Positions 62,696-64,000 of a stretch of 64,000 nt of DNA are shown in pieces. Each line of letters starts with the position of its first letter. Position 1 is the first letter of the stretch. Position numbers and translations under genes: made by a program. Source of the DNA: Alsobacter soli (GTDB taxonomy: Bacteria > Pseudomonadota > Alphaproteobacteria > Rhizobiales > Beijerinckiaceae); NCBI GenBank assembly GCA_945883115.1, contig CAMCXA010000003.1, positions 1 through 64,000 on the forward strand. The letters run 5' to 3'. Below the pieces are notes generated by a model. The model saw only the letters and a program-made list of their open reading frames with translations, made no database searches and had not been told where the DNA came from.

Positions 62696-63274
62696 CTAGT
62701 CTTTGAGAACAAGGTTCCCCTTGTTGAAGGCAAATCCTGTCCCAAGTCTGCCCCAGAAAGTTCGGCCAAGGAGGCTGGATTTCATGGCGCCCTTCGGCAT
62801 GACCATTGCGGGTATATTCCGAATAATTATGTCACCAACGCGGATTTCGGGGAGCAAGACCTCGGCACCCATCACAGTGCCATTTGCAGTTTCAATTCTT
62901 GTTACGAAATCATCGGGATCCGTGCGAATTCCCACACGGGCAGCATCCTCGAATGTCAGTGCGACAACACTGGCACCCGTATCAAAAACGAAAGAAACTG
63001 CAATTTCTTTGATTTTGGCATCGACAATAAATTTTCCACTCATCGCAGGAGGGACGATTGTCATTTTCGGCTTTATGCTCGGAACAGGAAGCGGCTCTCT
63101 TCGTAATTCCTGAGTGCCGGGCGAGGCGATCATCGGTTCCGGCAAATTTGCCTGCGTAGCGGCCGGAATTTCTTTGTCAAAAAACAGTTCCGGTGCAACA
63201 TAAATGGCAGCAAGCGGGGCTGCCGCAAATGCGGCTCCGCTCAAGGCCAGAATTTTGATCATCGGTAACGACAT
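62696..63274 (-). CDS. TIGR02281-type clan AA aspartic protease, membrane-anchored
   Basis: A protein of about 192 residues. It has an N-terminal hydrophobic anchor (IKILALSGAAFAAAPLAAI), a proline-rich linker, and a retropepsin-like domain with the catalytic FDTGASVVAL and the second motif LLGRTFWGRL. The family works as a homodimer. I start at ATG 63274; ATG 63262 and TTG 63313 are alternatives and none has a strong ribosome site. Confidence 0.8.
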   Translation of the reverse strand: MSLPMIKILALSGAAFAAAPLAAIYVAPELFFDKEIPAATQANLPEPMIASPGTQELRREPLPVPSIKPKMTIVPPAMSGKFIVDAKIKEIAVSFVFDTGASVVALTFEDAARVGIRTDPDDFVTRIETANGTVMGAEVLLPEIRVGDIIIRNIPAMVMPKGAMKSSLLGRTFWGRLGTGFAFNKGNLVLKD

Positions 63275-63441
63275 GTTGCAAAAGGGTACGGTTTCTTCGT
63301 CTCTTCGGATCAATAGTCCGAACTTTCATATTCTTTCCTAAAGGAACTACATATTTTTATCTATGAATCAATAAAAAAGTCATCATTTAATCACTTATTA
63401 TCGTTAATAATGAAATTTTTAACGTGTTGAATGAAGCTTTT

Positions 63442-64000
63442 TCAGGAGGGTGCTAAAGCCTTGGTCGTATGACTTGGGAGGTTTTGCCACGCTTTGACAA
63501 GGCTTTTCGCCTTTGTCTCGATTTCGGTCGCCGAATTACCAGGTTTGAAAAGGGACGAGCCAAAGCCAAACCCGGCAAGGGGGGTATCGGAATAGGCAGA
63601 AAAACTGGTTTCCGTTACACCGCCGACGAGTACCATGCGCGTCTCTCTAGGAAGGACAGCGGAGATTGCCTTGACGCCTGCGGGAGGCATCAATTCCCCG
63701 GGAAACAATTTCAAAATATTGGCGCCGGAGTCCAGCGCCAAAAAGGCTTCCGTTGGCGTGAGGACGCCAGGAGCAGAAACGAGGCCGAGGAATTTTGTAT
63801 GTGCGATAACATCGCTATTTGCATTTGGCGAGACGATCAGCGTGCCGCCGCAATCGGCAACGCGATCCACCTCTGATCGACGCAAGACCGTTCCTGCACC
63901 GACAATAGCGCGTCCTGCGAGCAATTTTGCAAGCCGTGCGATGCTTTCAAACGGATCGGGCGAATTCAATGGTACTTCGATAATGTTGATACCTGCGCGA
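63442..64000 (-). CDS. dgoA: 2-dehydro-3-deoxy-6-phosphogalactonate aldolase, C-terminal part
   Basis: The gene runs off the right edge; about 185 residues are visible. INIIEVPLNSPDPFESI, VGAGTVL, LIVSPNANSDVI, LVSAPGVLTPTEAF and NILKLFPGE, with the Schiff-base Lys, match DgoA closely. LVGGVTE and GFGFGSSLFKPG complete the phosphate-binding end. It cleaves KDPGal to pyruvate and glyceraldehyde 3-phosphate in De Ley-Doudoroff galactose catabolism; the other dgo genes would be to the right. Confidence 0.88.
   Translation of the reverse strand, partial: RAGINIIEVPLNSPDPFESIARLAKLLAGRAIVGAGTVLRRSEVDRVADCGGTLIVSPNANSDVIAHTKFLGLVSAPGVLTPTEAFLALDSGANILKLFPGELMPPAGVKAISAVLPRETRMVLVGGVTETSFSAYSDTPLAGFGFGSSLFKPGNSATEIETKAKSLVKAWQNLPSHTTKALAPS

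Noticed and set aside
1-64000. CRISPR array or phage genes
   Set aside because: No regularly spaced identical repeats, cas genes, integrase or virion genes were seen in the window.

Overview
The window looks like a chromosomal segment of an alphaproteobacterium of the order Hyphomicrobiales (Rhizobiales). The right third carries the block rpmH-rnpA-yidC-yihA-argB-pyrimidine nucleotidase-dapD-dapE, then rpmI-rplT-pheS-pheT, with an mmcB-type gene and an NDUFA9-type gene. This combination is characteristic of that order. Base composition is moderately GC-rich, and Shine-Dalgarno sites are GGAG/GAGG-like.

Bases 1-43,200 are accessory and dominated by substrate uptake and oxidation. Bases 1-11,900 hold a catabolic locus: a CUT2-type ABC transporter (binding protein, two permeases, double ATPase) in one long leftward operon with a MaoC hydratase, a family I CoA-transferase and a GMC oxidoreductase. 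Next to it are two aldo/keto reductases, a second GMC oxidoreductase and a TetR regulator. A 20-bp palindrome at 11118-11137 recurs at 7397-7416, so TetR probably controls both promoters. Bases 12,000-24,000 hold a Gfo/Idh/MocA dehydrogenase, two paralogous aldehyde dehydrogenases, an orphan Fe(II)/2OG-dioxygenase-like protein, a PQQ-type sorbosone/glucose dehydrogenase followed by an SsuABC-like transporter, an iron alcohol dehydrogenase and an EamA exporter. A decayed second EamA gene lies at about 19,600.

Bases 24,100-34,900 form a discrete island: torT, torS, torR, then a ProXVW/TmoXVW-type quaternary-amine ABC transporter and an MFS carrier. The layout follows the E. coli tor locus, with an uptake system where the TMAO reductase genes (torCAD) would be. 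Degenerate pieces of an IS1595/IS1016-type transposase flank the island in the same orientation: a C-terminal piece on the left and an N-terminal piece on the right. Bases 35,100-43,200 hold an XRE-cupin regulator and a divergent oligopeptide-type ABC operon ending in a DUF1028 protein and an M20 deacylase. A clear promoter with a palindromic operator sits in front of that operon.

A tRNA-Arg(ACG) gene at 43,445-43,521 separates this from the core block. An MqsRA toxin-antitoxin pair and a FAD amine/amino-acid oxidase-type gene are inserted in the core between the nucleotidase gene and dapD. The window ends with an L,D-transpeptidase whose signal peptide is frameshifted at a G6 tract, moeB, a phosphomannomutase/phosphoglucomutase gene, an aspartic protease and the C-terminal part of dgoA. 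All functions are read from recognisable motifs and gene order; no database search was run.
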